Counted from the first letter of the stretch, positions 11,386 through 23,485 are shown. The stretch is DNA of 64,000 nt from Orychophragmus violaceus (GCA_030180135.1 CM058239.1:60953823-61017822); one strand, 5' to 3'. Notes: generated by a model not told the origin, from the letters alone. Made by a program: numbers and translations.

Positions 11386-13315
11386 GGAATGGCGCAAACA
11401 TTGTGGGTTGCCGTGGGAGAAATCAGAAATCAGGGCTAAGAAGTGGGTGAGTGTATGAAGGATTTTTGTGTTGGTGGCTGTGTGAGTTTTGGGGAAGTGG
11501 CTGGGCATTTATATGCTCTTCGATCCGGCGGTGTTACGGCCATAGGTGAAGGGTGTGTGAAATTTAATGAGAGTTATGCATGTTGGGAGGTCAATAAAGG
11601 CAGTTAAGTGCAGAACGAAGAACATTGGAATTTAATGGCGGACTGTTACAAAGTACAACCATTTGATAGTTGAGGAGGGGATGCGTTTGAGAAGAGGATG
11701 AAGGGAGTAGAAAGTTCTCGTAGGTTCTAAGGATTCTAATGGGCAATAGACATGTTTATGTAGTTTTGGGCTTTTTGGAGTTTAAATGTAAATGAGTCTA
11801 CGAATTAGTATAATGAGTTTGGGGAAATGGGCTTGTTTAATAAAATATTCGTCGAGGATGCGAAGCCCAATTGTTTTTAAAAAGGAGAGTGATGTGGCAT
11901 AGCTAGATGGAGAGTATAAGCAATACTATCAAAAACATGGAGTGGTTGAGAAACTAACCTTTAGGTCATTGTGTTATTTATGAAAAATGTCACTGAAATG
12001 AAGAAATATTTTAAATTTTCATTAAGGGTATATCCATATTTAAAAAAATGTTGTCAGATCATATTAAATGGTGGATCCGGTTTTACTGATGGTAAAACGC
12101 GCGGATCTGTTATTTTTAATCATGACAGTACATTCTTTGTACTTATCAAAATTCGACAGATTCTATTTAGTTAACGGATTCGGGTCTGCAAATGGTAAAA
12201 CGCGCAAATCTTTTTTTTTAATCATGACCGTACATTTTTTTTTTTTCAAAGACGTTTGATAAACCAACGAATGATTTATCATCAATCTACTAGAAGATTG
12301 AACCAATGATTCTACTTACCTGCTTATTATGTTCAACATTACTATATGTTCCGTACAAGATCGTCGCTAAACTAAGATGATTTTGTGAAACATCTAATGG
12401 CACACCAGCCTGCATACCAAAGAAGAACCTGTACAAAGAATAATCTTAATATATTAGATGGGTTCTTTATGTAAACTTATCATTTTATATTATGAACTAA
12501 CTATGTAAAACACGTTTTTAAAAAATCGACATGTTCATTAGTATACTATTCTTATGATTAGTTAAAGATTTTACCAATAAAGAATAATTCCATTTTAAAT
12601 TGATTCAGATCTTGCCTTGAAACGGCAAAAAACTAATCTACAATTTATAAACAAGGATGTAAGACTATAAATTTATAGAATCTAAATAAAATCTAAAAAA
12701 TAATCCTTCGACTAAATCATTGAACTACTAAAATACCTATAGTATCTAAGTTGAATCCAATATTGTATCCAAAATAGTTCCCAGATCAATATAGAGAACC
12801 TAAACAAAAATATACTCTAATAAGCATATATCGGATAATAGATAACTATGAGATTGCTATTTCGATTTTTTAAAAACCTAAATCTACAATTATGAATTCT
12901 AGCCATATTATATGTACTAGATATCAATAGAGAGTAACTAAACAAATATATACTCTAATAAGCATATCTCAGATTATAGATACAATATTGCGAATTCGAT
13001 ATTTTAAGAAATTCTATAATTATGAATTCCATATCTATGGTAGCTATTACCTATGTATAATCAATTTCTAAAAACAACTAACACTAAAAATATCCTAAAA
13101 TTCGATTCCATCTTAACTACTTAACAAACTGAACATATTCAAAATCATTCATATCTTTATAATATATTTTTGAGTTAATATTTTGATATTACATGATAAA
13201 TATTCTGAAGATGATTGCTACCGACTTTATATATATATATGATTGAAGTCTCTCCAAAACCTACATCACAGAACCCAAAAAGCCATTAGAAACCATACAT
13301 TTTCTCATTCGAAAG
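11386..13315. other. Intergenic AT-rich DNA with a 103-bp tandem duplication
   Basis: No coding gene is supported here. Two copies of a block containing GGTAAAACGCGC and TTTTAATCATGAC lie at about 12072-12140 and 12175-12245, a period near 103 bp. Bases 11400-11520 on the minus strand look like a small promoter and leader (TATAAATG near 11508, ATG at 11399-11401) cut off by the Tat-like LTR. A TATA run at 13227-13242 precedes the DUF223 pseudogene. Confidence 0.6.
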
Positions 13316-14218
13316 ATGTCTCTAATCTTTAAAGTCAGTACTCTCGATGAAATTAAGCCATTTAAAACTCGCTGGAGAGTTCAAGTGAAAGTGCTACACA
13401 CATGGAAACAATACACAAAACAATATGGTGAATCATTGGAAGTAATACTATCTGATGAGAACGTAAGTACTTTAATCGACATGTATTTTCTTAAAAATTT
13501 TGTTTAATTTTATACATATCGTGTATATAATAACATTTTGTATATAGGGTAAGAAAATTCATGCAAGCTGCAAGAAAACATTTCTGAATTGCGTAGAGAA
13601 ACTGTTACCAGTTGGGGAATGGAAATTTTTACATTTTTACAAAAAATTTCATTAAGTCATGCATCTGGACTATACAGATCTATAAACCATGTGTACAAGA
13701 TGTCTTTTGTCAACAACACATCAATTACTCGGTCCATCAACTGATATGTTTCTTTCCTTGGTTGACTTTGAAACAATCTTAAGTGGTACACTTAATACAA
13801 CTTTTTTATTGGTAAGTTAGCTTTATAATACTACTAATTCATAAGATTTTTGTTTTATTATTAATATGTATTAATCGACCTATTTGTGTTACAACATATG
13901 TTATTAGTCAAATACTTGACGTGGGGGAAATTCAGACTGTTAATTGTGTTGTGAAAGAAAGAAAGAAAGAAACTAGAATTCACCCTGAGAGACGTTAAGT
14001 AAGTAATTTAATCTATTATGAATATGTATTTAATATAATGTTTTCTCATGTGTACTCAAGATTTAATCTACAATGTTTTCGGAATACAAGTGACTTGCGC
14101 TTATCATGTTGTCTTTAGGGTAAATTTGTGGAAATTATTCGTTCATCATGCCAAAAAGATGATGGAGGGATGATTGTGTCTCTTATGAGTTTGCCAAAAT
14201 AGACACCTACCGAGGTTA
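13316..14218 (+). pseudogene. DUF223/RPA1-like OB-fold gene, broken
   Basis: Exon 1 (13316-13462, 49 aa) encodes DEIKPFKTRWRVQVKVLHTW, the start of plant DUF223/replication-protein-A-like OB-fold proteins, and ends at a clean donor (AAC|GTAAGT). Exon 2 starts at 13548 (GKKIHASCKKTFLNCVEKL, GEWKF) and then hits a stop at about 13654. Later blocks are still recognisable: GLYRSINHVYKMSFVNN, FETILSGTLNTT (to about 13811), VGEIQTVN (about 13925) and LSCCLWGKFVEI (about 14098). They occur in the family order but with stops and frame changes. A TATA run lies about 85 bp upstream. The protein is far shorter than the family's usual several hundred residues. Such genes often ride in Helitrons or occur as dispersed copies. 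I see no convincing Helitron ends. Confidence 0.75.
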
Positions 14219-15062
14219 GATTATAGTCTCTACTATATTATTATAAATTTTTGGCTACTGTTTTTCATAATATAAATTTTACTATGTATATTACGTTTTT
14301 ATACTGTTTTCATAACTTAAATTTTATGACACTAACTATATACTTGAACTAAGGAATTGTAACCTACGATTCATAAAAGAGTTTGTAAATGTGTTTAATA
14401 GAATTGTTGTTTACTGTCTTCTTTGGAGAACTATAAGATAGTAAGCAAACTATAATTAGATTAATCCTCAATGGACTTCAATCATAATAGCAATATGTAA
14501 AGAAGAAGAAATACTCTTAAGACTCACAATAATTAAATGTGTGTTTTGTGATGAATGGTAAGAGGTCCTAGCTTTATATTTTATTTTTTATAAACTGAAA
14601 AGAGAATCTGCAACAAGAGAATCCTTGTGTTAGAAACTAATATTAGTTATGTTAGCGTGGTCATACAATAGATTTTTAAATCTATATATCTCACAAATGA
14701 GATATAATGTACTGTTTGAGAAACTTATTTTTGTAAACCATTGTTCCCATTTCAAACAAATCAAGTCCATTATTTTCTATTTATCTAACTGTTGATAATA
14801 TAAGAGTAACTTAACTTTGATTGCATCGTTGTTGTCTTATTGAAGTTCTAGCTTTGTATATCTGATATGAAGTAAACAATCAGTACTAAATTAGTTTCCA
14901 AGAAAAAAAAAGTTCAGAAGACTTACTATTCAGGAAATGAATCGTTTATTTGTCCCAAGACATAATTTTCATTTGAATTTTGTCAAACCTGTCAAATACA
15001 AATAAGAAAGTTAGATAGTTCACAAATATGCAAAGAAATATTCAGTAAATGAATCGTCTATT
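14219..15062. other. Intergenic DNA; direct repeat partner of 57790-58110
   Basis: Bases about 14400-14720 are clearly related to about 57790-58110 on the far side of Athila-A (shared CTTCTTTGGAGAACTATAA, GAATGGTAAGAGGTC and GTCATACAATAGAT). Before the Athila insertion these copies lay roughly 0.7 kb apart in tandem. A smaller duplication (AAATGAATCGTYTATTTGT) occurs near 14936 and 15047. No gene was seen. Confidence 0.65.
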
Positions 15063-15263
15063 TGTGATGATATATCATGGTTTTTACTGGTTTTCAGGCC
15101 ATGATATAAGTCTTTACTTAGAGTCTTTTAGGTGTTTTTGTAGTCTTTTGTGTCTTTTACAGGTTTATGCACGTTTGGAGCTTATTTGGAGATATTGGTG
15201 CATTTTGGAGCCTATTGGGAATATGTGCAGAAAAGACGAAGTCGGAGTCCATACTTAGAGTGA

Positions 15264-15299
15264 GTGTCGATCGACACTACTCTTAGTGTCGATCGACAC
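15264..15299. repeat. Palindrome pair in Athila-A 5' LTR
   Basis: Two perfect copies of GTGTCGATCGACAC start 22 bp apart. The 3' LTR has the same pair at 56769-56782 and 56791-56804. Confidence 0.95.
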
Positions 15300-15801
15300 T
15301 GATCGTGATTCAGAAATTCTACGCGAATTAATGAGACTTTTGAGGAATTGCAATAAGGCCTAGAAGTTTTTCATATTTACAAGAAGGCCCAAAACGTGTT
15401 TTACCTATTTAATTAGGTTTTACAGCCGCTTGTTAGGCTAAGCTTTTCTTGATTAGAGATTAGGAGATTTGGGGGCTGGTCTGGTGCTCGAGAGAGACTT
15501 GATTTCGAACCCCTATTCTTATTCTTTGGTTTTATATGATTATTACTTTGATTATGTCTTTTGTCATGATTGCCATGTCTGAGTAGTTCTCTTGTTAGAT
15601 TTAGGGATTCTCACAAAGGCTTTATGCTTGCTTGATAACTGACTGCTTAGGATTCACCATCTTATCGTTCATCACCTAAGTTGTGCTTAACACTGAATTC
15701 TGACAATAGCACGAGAGTGTGAGTTATAATAGAATATGAGATAACTGACAATAGCACGAGAGTGTGAGTTATAATCTGAACCAAACTTAGAGTGAGCAAT
15801 T

Positions 15802-16442
15802 TGTTGGGAATGTCCTGAAATCTACCGTACTATCTCTAGAAAGTATGATAAGTGTCGAGATCAGACATAAGTCATAAATACTGGGTGATCATGATGACTT
15901 GCTAGAGCCCGCTCTTGATCTATAAGTTTAGTACTTATTGCCAGTATTGTATGATCCCAAAGGGTCACACACCATAGCTAACGGGAAAGTTAAATGGAAT
16001 TAATACGGTAAGATGCAAGGCATTTACTGTATTTGTACAGAGAATTGGGCCAGACAAAATACAGTTATTTTGTCTGATTTGGGTCTTGGGCCCAAAATCC
16101 CAATAGGCCATTAGTTTAATCACTTGGGCCCATATAAGGAAGAGGGGAGGCGCCAGAAACACTAGTGGTCTGCGATTTTATTAGGTCTGGCCGTCCTCTC
16201 TCTCTCTGTCATTCCAGCTTGGTCTAGCAGCCTGATCCAGTAGCTTGTAAGCGTGTGGATACCTAGGAGGAGCCGGTTTCTATCAGCTCTTGCAGATCTC
16301 GATATTCCTTTGATCAATCCGCTGCAATCATAAGGTAATCTCCCTGATCTGTTTATGATTCATCTGCAAATCACCTAGATCCTAGTTGATTATGTTAAGT
16401 TGTAATCTGATAATTACACCAATGAACACACATAATCCTACA
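15802..16442 (+). repeat. Copia-B 5' LTR (641 bp)
   Basis: Direct repeat of 22388-23030, bounded by the CAATT duplication and the primer-binding site. It has no 21-bp-spaced palindrome pair. Only a degenerate GTGTCGAGATCAGACA is present near 15852. Confidence 0.95.
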
Positions 16443-16443
16443 G

Positions 16444-16455
16444 TGGTATCAGAGC
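16444..16455 (+). other. Copia-B primer-binding site
   Basis: TGGTATCAGAGC starts one base after the LTR and is complementary to initiator methionine tRNA. Confidence 0.9.
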
Positions 16456-18140
16456 CTAGGTCGTTAGGTTTTTGCTGTTTGGATCATATTTAGGTTGTTT
16501 TAATGTTAAGAATCGAATTTGGCTTAAGAAATTTGATTAGAACTTGTAAAACCCTAATATGAAATCGCTTGTTAATTAAAGTCGATTGTATGAATCGTTT
16601 AACATCAATCGCTAGTTGACTTTGTTTGACAATCATGAATCGATTAGGTTGATCATACAAACGATTTGTTTGATCATTAATGACAAGAATCGATTGTTGA
16701 ATGAGAATAAGGACAAAATCGTTTTTGTCCATAAGTGATTGTCATGATACGATTTGCAAAAAGTCAAATTCAATTATTGAATGAATCGATTTGTTTGGTT
16801 TGTTAATGTGAATCGAATGTTGACTTTATTGAATTATAATCGTTTGTCTTTAGTGATGTTAAGAATCGATTATTGAAGTGAATGTGTTAAACGTGTTAGT
16901 TTTGTCTTTAAGTGAATGTCAAATCGATTTGAATAATCATCACATGTTAATCGTTTGTTAATCATAAGGTTTGTTAAGGATCATGATTATGATTTTGTCT
17001 TTAAGTGAATGACATGAAACGATTGTAATGTTGATTTTGCTGAAATCACTAAAAGGTCAAAATTGTTTTGTCTTTAATGTATGAATCAATTAATTATTTA
17101 ATTAATGTATGGTTTAAGCGGTTAACCCAAATCGCGGTTTGCTGGAAATTATTTAATACAATTGGTATTATTTAGTTTCTGGTTAAACCGGATTTAAATT
17201 CAAAATATTGAATTTTAACCTAAACTGAAGGCTGGTCTAAGTTTGATTTGGTTGGACCAAATAATTTAGAGCTGGTCTGGTTTAGTAAATAACCAGTTGG
17301 ATTTAGTAGTTAATTTGGTCTTGGACCAGAATTAATGAACCGACTCGGTTATGTCAAATTATTGGACCAATTGGAATTCTGTGGTCTTGGGCCAAGAATT
17401 GGGCCTATAATTTGTGACCCAACCGAAAACTTTAATAAAACATTAAATTAGAGAGCTTCTAATATTAGAAGTTTCTAATTTTGGCATGTTAGGAAACTTC
17501 TAAAAATAGTATGTTTCGGATTTAGAAAGTTTCTAAAAATAGTAGGTTTCCCTAAATAGAAAGTTTCCACATTTAGTAAGTTACCTGAAATGGAAAGTTT
17601 CCCAAAATAGTAATATTCTATTTTTGGGAGGAAATCTATTGAAACCTAAAATCCTCAAAAACAATATCAAGCTTCGATGTCTTGCCCAATCTTGTCAGCT
17701 ACTTAACGCTTATTCAATTACAGATATGGCTTACAGTGTGAGGTGTCTGTTTTTGCGTAAGTAAAGTAGTATATAGTCACTAATTTCATTGGGAGTCCCA
17801 GACTTTATTGATTATTTGGCTGTAAGAGATTGGTTTCCTTGACTGGGCCATCGGGAGTCCCGGGCCTTGAGACATCTGGTGTATTGGGCCTTGGGCCCAA
17901 TTCACAACCGAGAGTTATTGGATATAACTAGTTGTGTGTATGCTTACCAAGTAAAACTACTTCTGGGTGACGGCCAGTGGCCCACTTTGGATTTAGCTGA
18001 ACATGGGTCTCGGAATCATTGCATTCTTATGAGGTTAAACAAAGAAATTTTGAATGCAATGCGAGTTTTCTTATAAGTTATTAAGATTACTCTTTTATGA
18101 ACTAAATAACTAAAACTCTATTTATCTCTAAATTTCAGTT
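16456..18140 (+). other. Copia-B leader with an ATCGAT-type repeat field
   Basis: This 1.7 kb stretch between primer-binding site and gag is noncoding. Bases about 16500-17100 carry roughly twenty variants of AATCGATT/AATCGTTTG in AT-rich DNA. About 17820-18050 is a block conserved in the other copia leaders (GGGAGTCCCGGGCC, GGATATAACTAG, GACGGCCAGTGGCCCAC). A pyrimidine-AG (TTTCAG) ends two bases before the gag ATG. Confidence 0.7.
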
Positions 18141-19031
18141 ATGACTAGCACAAACAATCAAAACACTTTCTCGATCCGGTCTGTCCTTGAAATGGACAAA
18201 CTGAACGGATCAAATTTCTTGACTTGGTCGCGGAACCTGAGGTTAGTCCTCAGGCAGGAGAGAAAGGACTATGTCCTTGAGAGAGCTCTCCCCGTGAGGA
18301 TCGGGTCCAATGCCTCTCATGCAGTATATGATGCTTGGAATAAGCATTATAATGATGCGGTAGATGTGCGTGGTCTGATATTGGCTACCATGGACTCAGA
18401 TTTGCTGAAGCAATATGAGAACATGGAGTCGCCAATAGAGATGATCAGCAGCCTGAAATTGAAATTTCAGGAGCAGGTAAGAGTGGAGAGATACCAGTTG
18501 GTTAAGTCTCTCACTAGCTGCAAGCTACCAAATGATCATCCAGTGAGTCCTCATGTCAGTAAAATGATAGGTTACATTGATAACCTGAGGAAACTGGATT
18601 ATCCAGTTAGCCAAGAATTGGCAACTGAGATCATTCTGCAGTCACTGCCGTCAAGCTATGATAAGTTCAAAAGGAACTATATCAAGAAAGGCTTAACGAA
18701 GACACTGACTGAACTGCATGATATGCTCAAGACAGTTGAGCCAAACGTGAAGAGTACCCTGTATAATCTCGTAATGGAGAAGGGTAGGTTTACTAAACCT
18801 AATGCTGACAAGGGTGAAGACAAAGTTGTCCAGATTTTGAATCATGGCAAGCGTGTGTCTTCTGAGCCCGAGTCAGATACATCTTACGTTGGTAAGTGCT
18901 GCTACTGTAAAGAGACTGGGCATTGGAAGAGAGATTGCATTAAATTCATGGAAGATTATGAGGAGTTGAAGTTGATGTATGAGACTACTTCCTCAGGTAT
19001 TCATGTTGTTACTTCAAGTTCTACCTTATAG
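18141..19031 (+). CDS. Copia-B Gag (296 aa), intact
   Basis: This is a capsid/nucleocapsid-like Gag. The N-terminal block LNGSNFLTWSRNLRLVLRQE (about residues 20-40), the central VSPHVSKMIGYIDNLRKLDY region and LPSSYDKF are the standard copia Gag order. A CCHC zinc knuckle CCYCKETGHWKRDC is at residues 253-266. The start is supported by alignment with the MTS/MTT/MSS starts of the other elements and by TTTCAG just upstream. The frame ends in TAG exactly where the related Copia-D reads TGG, seven codons before nothing but protease (VLDTGCG) should follow, so Gag is made without Pol unless the stop is suppressed. It is nearly identical to the Copia-C Gag. Confidence 0.9.
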   Translation: MTSTNNQNTFSIRSVLEMDKLNGSNFLTWSRNLRLVLRQERKDYVLERALPVRIGSNASHAVYDAWNKHYNDAVDVRGLILATMDSDLLKQYENMESPIEMISSLKLKFQEQVRVERYQLVKSLTSCKLPNDHPVSPHVSKMIGYIDNLRKLDYPVSQELATEIILQSLPSSYDKFKRNYIKKGLTKTLTELHDMLKTVEPNVKSTLYNLVMEKGRFTKPNADKGEDKVVQILNHGKRVSSEPESDTSYVGKCCYCKETGHWKRDCIKFMEDYEELKLMYETTSSGIHVVTSSSTL

Positions 19032-21540
19032 GTATTGGATACTGGTTGTGGCACTGATATTTGTTATAATATGCAGAGCCTAAGCAGCAGTAGAACGTTG
19101 AAGGAAGGGCAAGTGGAACTGCGTGTCTGGAAGGAGCTATGGATGCTGCCTCAGCCGTAGGGTTTTCACTTGTAGATGCATTTAAGGCTTGGTTTTGTAT
19201 TAAGTAATTGCTACAATGTACCTGCTTTAAGCAGAGTTGTCTTTCATTTTCTTGTAAGAATTTGAATGTTTTTCATTTTGATAAAAGACAAGTTTTGTTC
19301 TTTTGATCTCAATGAAATATTGATTGTAGCACCCTATTCAAGAAATGGGTTTTATATCTTAAACCAAAGAGTGCCTAAATGTAACATAAATACCGAATTG
19401 GTTTAAATCTGATGAATTAAACCTGATTTTTCTTGGCGTAAATGTTTTGGTCACATAGAGTAAGTCGGATTCAGAAACCCCATAGTTATGGACTTTTGGG
19501 CTCATTTGATCGGATATCTTATGAGACTTGAATTCTGCTTACTGGACCAAAAGACAAAGGGCTCATCTTAGCCGAGCTAGAGAAAAGCCCAAAGGCTTAT
19601 TGGACCTTGAACATACTCATGTATGTGGCCCGATGAGCAGTAATGCCAGAGAAAATTTCCTGTACTTCATTATCTTTACAGATTACTTCAGTGAGTATGA
19701 CTGTGTTCATTTGATGAGACACGAGTCAGAATTCTTTGAAATGGTCGAAAGAGTTCCAGAATGAGGTATAGAATCTGAGTGACAGAAGTATTGAGACTCT
19801 GAATTAGATCACGAGTGAGAATACTTAAGTCATTGATGGTGTGATCATCTGAATGAGTGTGAAGTCGTTTCACAGCTCATTTCTCCTGAAAACCTGGAGG
19901 TGTTTCTGTGAGAAAGAATCAGATCTTATTAGAAATGATTAAAGATGAGTCACACGAATCTTCCATGATATTCTTTAAGAATAACGCTCTAGAAATATCT
20001 AAGTTTACGCTGAAATAGTTCCACCAATATCAGTTGAAAGACACCACATAAATGTGGACTGGAAATGATCCAAATTCGTCTTTACTGAGTATTTGTAGTT
20101 GTGCTACTTCGCTGGTTGTCCTAGGGAAACCAAGGCTTGTTACTTTTTACGTCCATTCCGAAAACGAAGTTAGGTTGTTCGGAATTCTGTTTTCTAAAAG
20201 GAAAGTTACTTTCCAAGAAGAACAGTGGGAGTAAAAGTATAACTCGAAGAAATTCGAGAAATACAGGAGGCTGCTCAACCTGTTGAGGGAGAGCAGCGGA
20301 TGGATTTACAGATTTCTGTAGAATCTACACCTGTAGAGCCTGAAGTTCGCAGATCTGAATGAATCCGTCACTAATCCGAGAGTGATTTCTCGTGATTAAT
20401 TGCCATGATCTGATGATCATTGAAAGTGACGAACCTGCGAAATTCACAGAAGCGAAAGTGAGCCCGGACTCCGAAAAATTACACTGTGTGTAAGTTAGCT
20501 TCATCGATCCATTCATGGATGGAAGCAAACATATCGGAGTTGGAATCTTCGTTCTGTTGAAGTAGTCAAGGTTTTGACTTGAACAGGAACGAAGTGGAAC
20601 TGTGCGTTTACTAATAGATAAGTGGGAGCGATGTTGCATTTCTCATAGTGTATGTCGATGACATACTGATTCTCGGAAATAACGTCCCAATGCTGCAGTC
20701 GGTAAAGGACTGGCTTGGGAGTTGGTTTTATGATTGATATGGGTAAAGTCACGTAAGTTCTTAGATTTTGGATCTAAAGATAGAGATCCAAAAGAGCTGA
20801 TAGGACAAAGTCAGGATTCTTATATTGACAAAGTCATATACGTTTTCAGCATTCCAAGAAGGGTTTTATGCCAATGTCACATGGCATTACGTTAAGCAAG
20901 AAACAGTGTCCTACGATAACTGCTGAGCTTGAATGCATGGATGAGATTCCATATGCGTCGGCAATTGGATCTATCATGTATGCCATGACACGTACTTGTT
21001 TTGATATTGCTTTAATGTTAAGCAAGACAAGTAAAGACCAGTCAAATCCAGCAAAGAATCACTGGATAGACGTAATGAATATCCTCAAGTATTTGGAAAA
21101 TACTTAGGATAAGTTCTTGATTTACGGAGAAAGTGAGGTGCTACAAGTCGGTAGAGTCTGAAAGGCAAGTTACCAACAGACAAAGATGATTTCCGGTCAC
21201 AGTCCGGTTATATCTTGTGTCTGTCTGGCGGTGCAAGGCACTGTTGCTGACTCCATGACTTAAGCTGAACATTTCGCATCTTGGGAAGCGGCGAAAGAGG
21301 TTGTTTGGAAAGAAGAGTTCATCACTGAACTTGATGTGATTCCCAACATAGATGAGGCTAGCTGCACATCAGAGGTCCAAACACCTTAAGGGTAGGTATA
21401 ACCTATTCCGTGAGATAAATGACAGAGGCGTTAAGTAGATCAGCAAGTTTCAACGAATGAGAACGTTGCTAATCTATTAACGAAGCCACTCCTTAGGCCT
21501 AAGCACGAGTCGCGGACTGTAGCTGTAGGATAAGTGAAAT
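19032..21540 (+). pseudogene. Copia-B pol relic
   Basis: In order, with many stops and frameshifts: protease (VLDTGCGTDICYN right after the gag stop), integrase (GPMSSNARENFLYF near 19630), integrase C-terminal and linker fragments, and reverse transcriptase/RNase H pieces (KKQCPTITAELECMDEIPYA and IGSIMYAMTRTCFDIALML within 20868-21107). No catalytic domain is open from end to end. The stop after ILKYLENT at 21105-21107 is also present at the same site in Copia-C, so the decay predates both insertions. Confidence 0.85.
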
Positions 21541-22387
21541 TAAGATGTAGTCTTAATTTCAGTGGGAGTTTGTAAAGGGCTTTATTTAGTTGTTTTGAAA
21601 GATTCATGTAAACATAATATTTTATGTTTATGAAATTTATGATTTCTGGATTATTTTAACTGTGATATAAATAATCGTTCCAAAATGATTCATGTCATTA
21701 TATATGGGCCATCGAAGTACATGAGTAGACTTGATCCTGAAACCCCATATTTAACGAAATGACATAAATCATAGTGTCCATAGTCGAAGGTTGTTGAAAT
21801 TGGAACACCAACAACCACTTGAGACTAGATTGTGTTGAGACTTATGACCAAGTTTCGAGGGGTCATAGATGCGCGGCATCAAAGTCGACACATAGGTATA
21901 TGTAGGGGAGCATATGACCGGACATGGCCCGCTGATGAGAACTCTACAAGATATTAATATCTGTGTCATAAGAGGTTCTCATATACGACTATAGAGTATA
22001 GTCCTTAGACCTGAGTTCGCATGCATGTGGCTGCACATGGAGTGATGCGCTTTGATCATTGACTAACGTTGTTTCGTAACTGGGAGCTATAAGGACCTTG
22101 GTTGGGTGTATTATAAAGTGTGTAGTTCATAGTGATGGAACAAGATGGGATTTGTCCCTGCCGTTTAACGGAGGTAATATCTCTAGGCCAATCGGAGACT
22201 TGATAGCTGGTAAGAGAGTGGCCACTCCCAAACGGACTTCCCCAAGTCGTTCGCATTGTCAGTATCAAATCTGGTCCGATGAACATGGTCTGGCTATATA
22301 AGGATGACACGCATCTTGCCTTATGCCAGATTGAGATATTGAGACAAAAGGATTAGGGAATGTAGGATTCCAGTACAAGTGGGAGAT
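21541..22387 (+). ncRNA. Copia-B conserved 3' noncoding block (candidate cis RNA structure)
   Basis: This noncoding stretch between pol and the 3' LTR matches blocks at the same place in the four other copia elements far better than a neutral spacer should. A hairpin (ATATG 21898-21902 with CATAT 21911-21915, extended by GGT/ACC) precedes GACCGGACATGGCCCG. It is a cis element of the retrotransposon RNA rather than a separate RNA gene. Confidence 0.5.
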
Positions 22388-23030
22388 TGTTGGGAATGTC
22401 CTGAAATCTACCGTACTATCTCTAGAAAGTATGATAAGTGTCGAGATCAGACATAAGTCATAAATACTGGGTGATCATGATGACTTGCTAGAGCCCGCTC
22501 TTGATCTATAAGTTTAGTACTTATTGCCAGTATTGTATGATCCCAAAGGGTCACACACCATAGCTAACGGGAAAGTTAAATGGAATTAATACGGTAAGAT
22601 GCAAGGCATTTACTGTATTTGTACAGAGAATTGGGCTAGACAAAATACAGTTATTTTGTCTGATTTGGGTCTTGGGCCCAAAATCCCAATAGGCCATTAG
22701 TTTAATCACTTGGGCCCATATAAGGAAGAGGGGAGGCGCCAGAAACACTAGTGGTCTGCGATTTTATTAGGTCTGGCCGTCCTCTCTCTCTCTCTGTCAT
22801 TCCAGCTTGGTCTAGCAGCCTGATCCAGTAGCTTGTAAGCGTGTGGATACCTAGGAGGAGCCGGTTTCTATCAGCTCTTGCAGATCTCGATATTCCTTTG
22901 ATCAATCCGCTGCAATCATAAGGTAATCTCCCTGATCTGTTTATGATTCATCTGCAAATCACCTAGATCCTAGTTGATTATGTTAAGTTGTAATCTGATA
23001 ATTACACCAATGAACACACATAATCCTACA
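22388..23030 (+). repeat. Copia-B 3' LTR (643 bp)
   Basis: Nearly identical to 15802-16442. It is followed by CAATT and the rest of the Athila-A 5' LTR. Confidence 0.95.
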
Positions 23031-23485
23031 CAATTTGACTAGACGCAAAGAGATTTGGTTTAGAAAAATTGTGAACCGATAGAACCTGTTCTTAATGCTT
23101 GTTTAGAACTCTAGGATTACAAAGAGATTTGGATCACTAGGTTGCTAGACATAGAATTAATCTCAGCGAGAGTTGGATTATTTAGTATTCTGTTTTTAGT
23201 TCTTGAATTGTGCTTAATCTGAATTATGTTAGTTAAGTGTCTAGCATCGCATGATTCCTGAGAACTTCCCTAAGTCTAGCGCCTTCGCTTATTGATCACT
23301 TTACTCGCTTGCGTTGCTGTCTTATTTACTGCTTTTCACTTCGTTTCGCTTAGCTTAATTCGATTACTTACAATCTATCGTGTGACCGAGAGTCTCTGTG
23401 GGATTCGATACCTTTTATACTATAATTGCATTAACTGTGCACTTGCAGTAGAATATGATTAAAACTTTTACACCTATCAAGTTTT

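Larger units (their letters stand above)
15802..23030 (+). mobile_element. Copia-B: young copia element with intact gag and dead pol
   Basis: LTRs are 15802-16442 and 22388-23030 (TGTTGGGAATG...CCTACA), with CAATT at 15797-15801 and 23031-23035. The primer-binding site TGGTATCAGAGC is at 16444-16455 and the purine tract ACAAGTGGGAGA precedes the 3' LTR. By eye the two LTRs differ by one substitution and one CT dinucleotide, so the insertion is very recent. Yet pol is full of stops and frameshifts. Its closest relative in the window is Copia-C, which shares gag and the same pol lesions. Confidence 0.95.
15068..23479 (+). repeat. Athila-A 5' LTR, split by Copia-B
   Basis: Segments 15068-15801 and 23036-23479 together give 1178 bp, exactly the length of the intact 3' LTR at 56573-57750. 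The break is the Copia-B insertion with CAATT duplicated. A palindrome pair lies at 15264-15277 and 15286-15299. Confidence 0.95.

Noticed and set aside
11385..11410. TGGCGC after the Tat-like LTR as a primer-binding site
   Set aside because: Only six bases agree with the Tat/Athila site and no Tat interior follows on the right. The antisense ORF on the left better supports this LTR being the 3' one.
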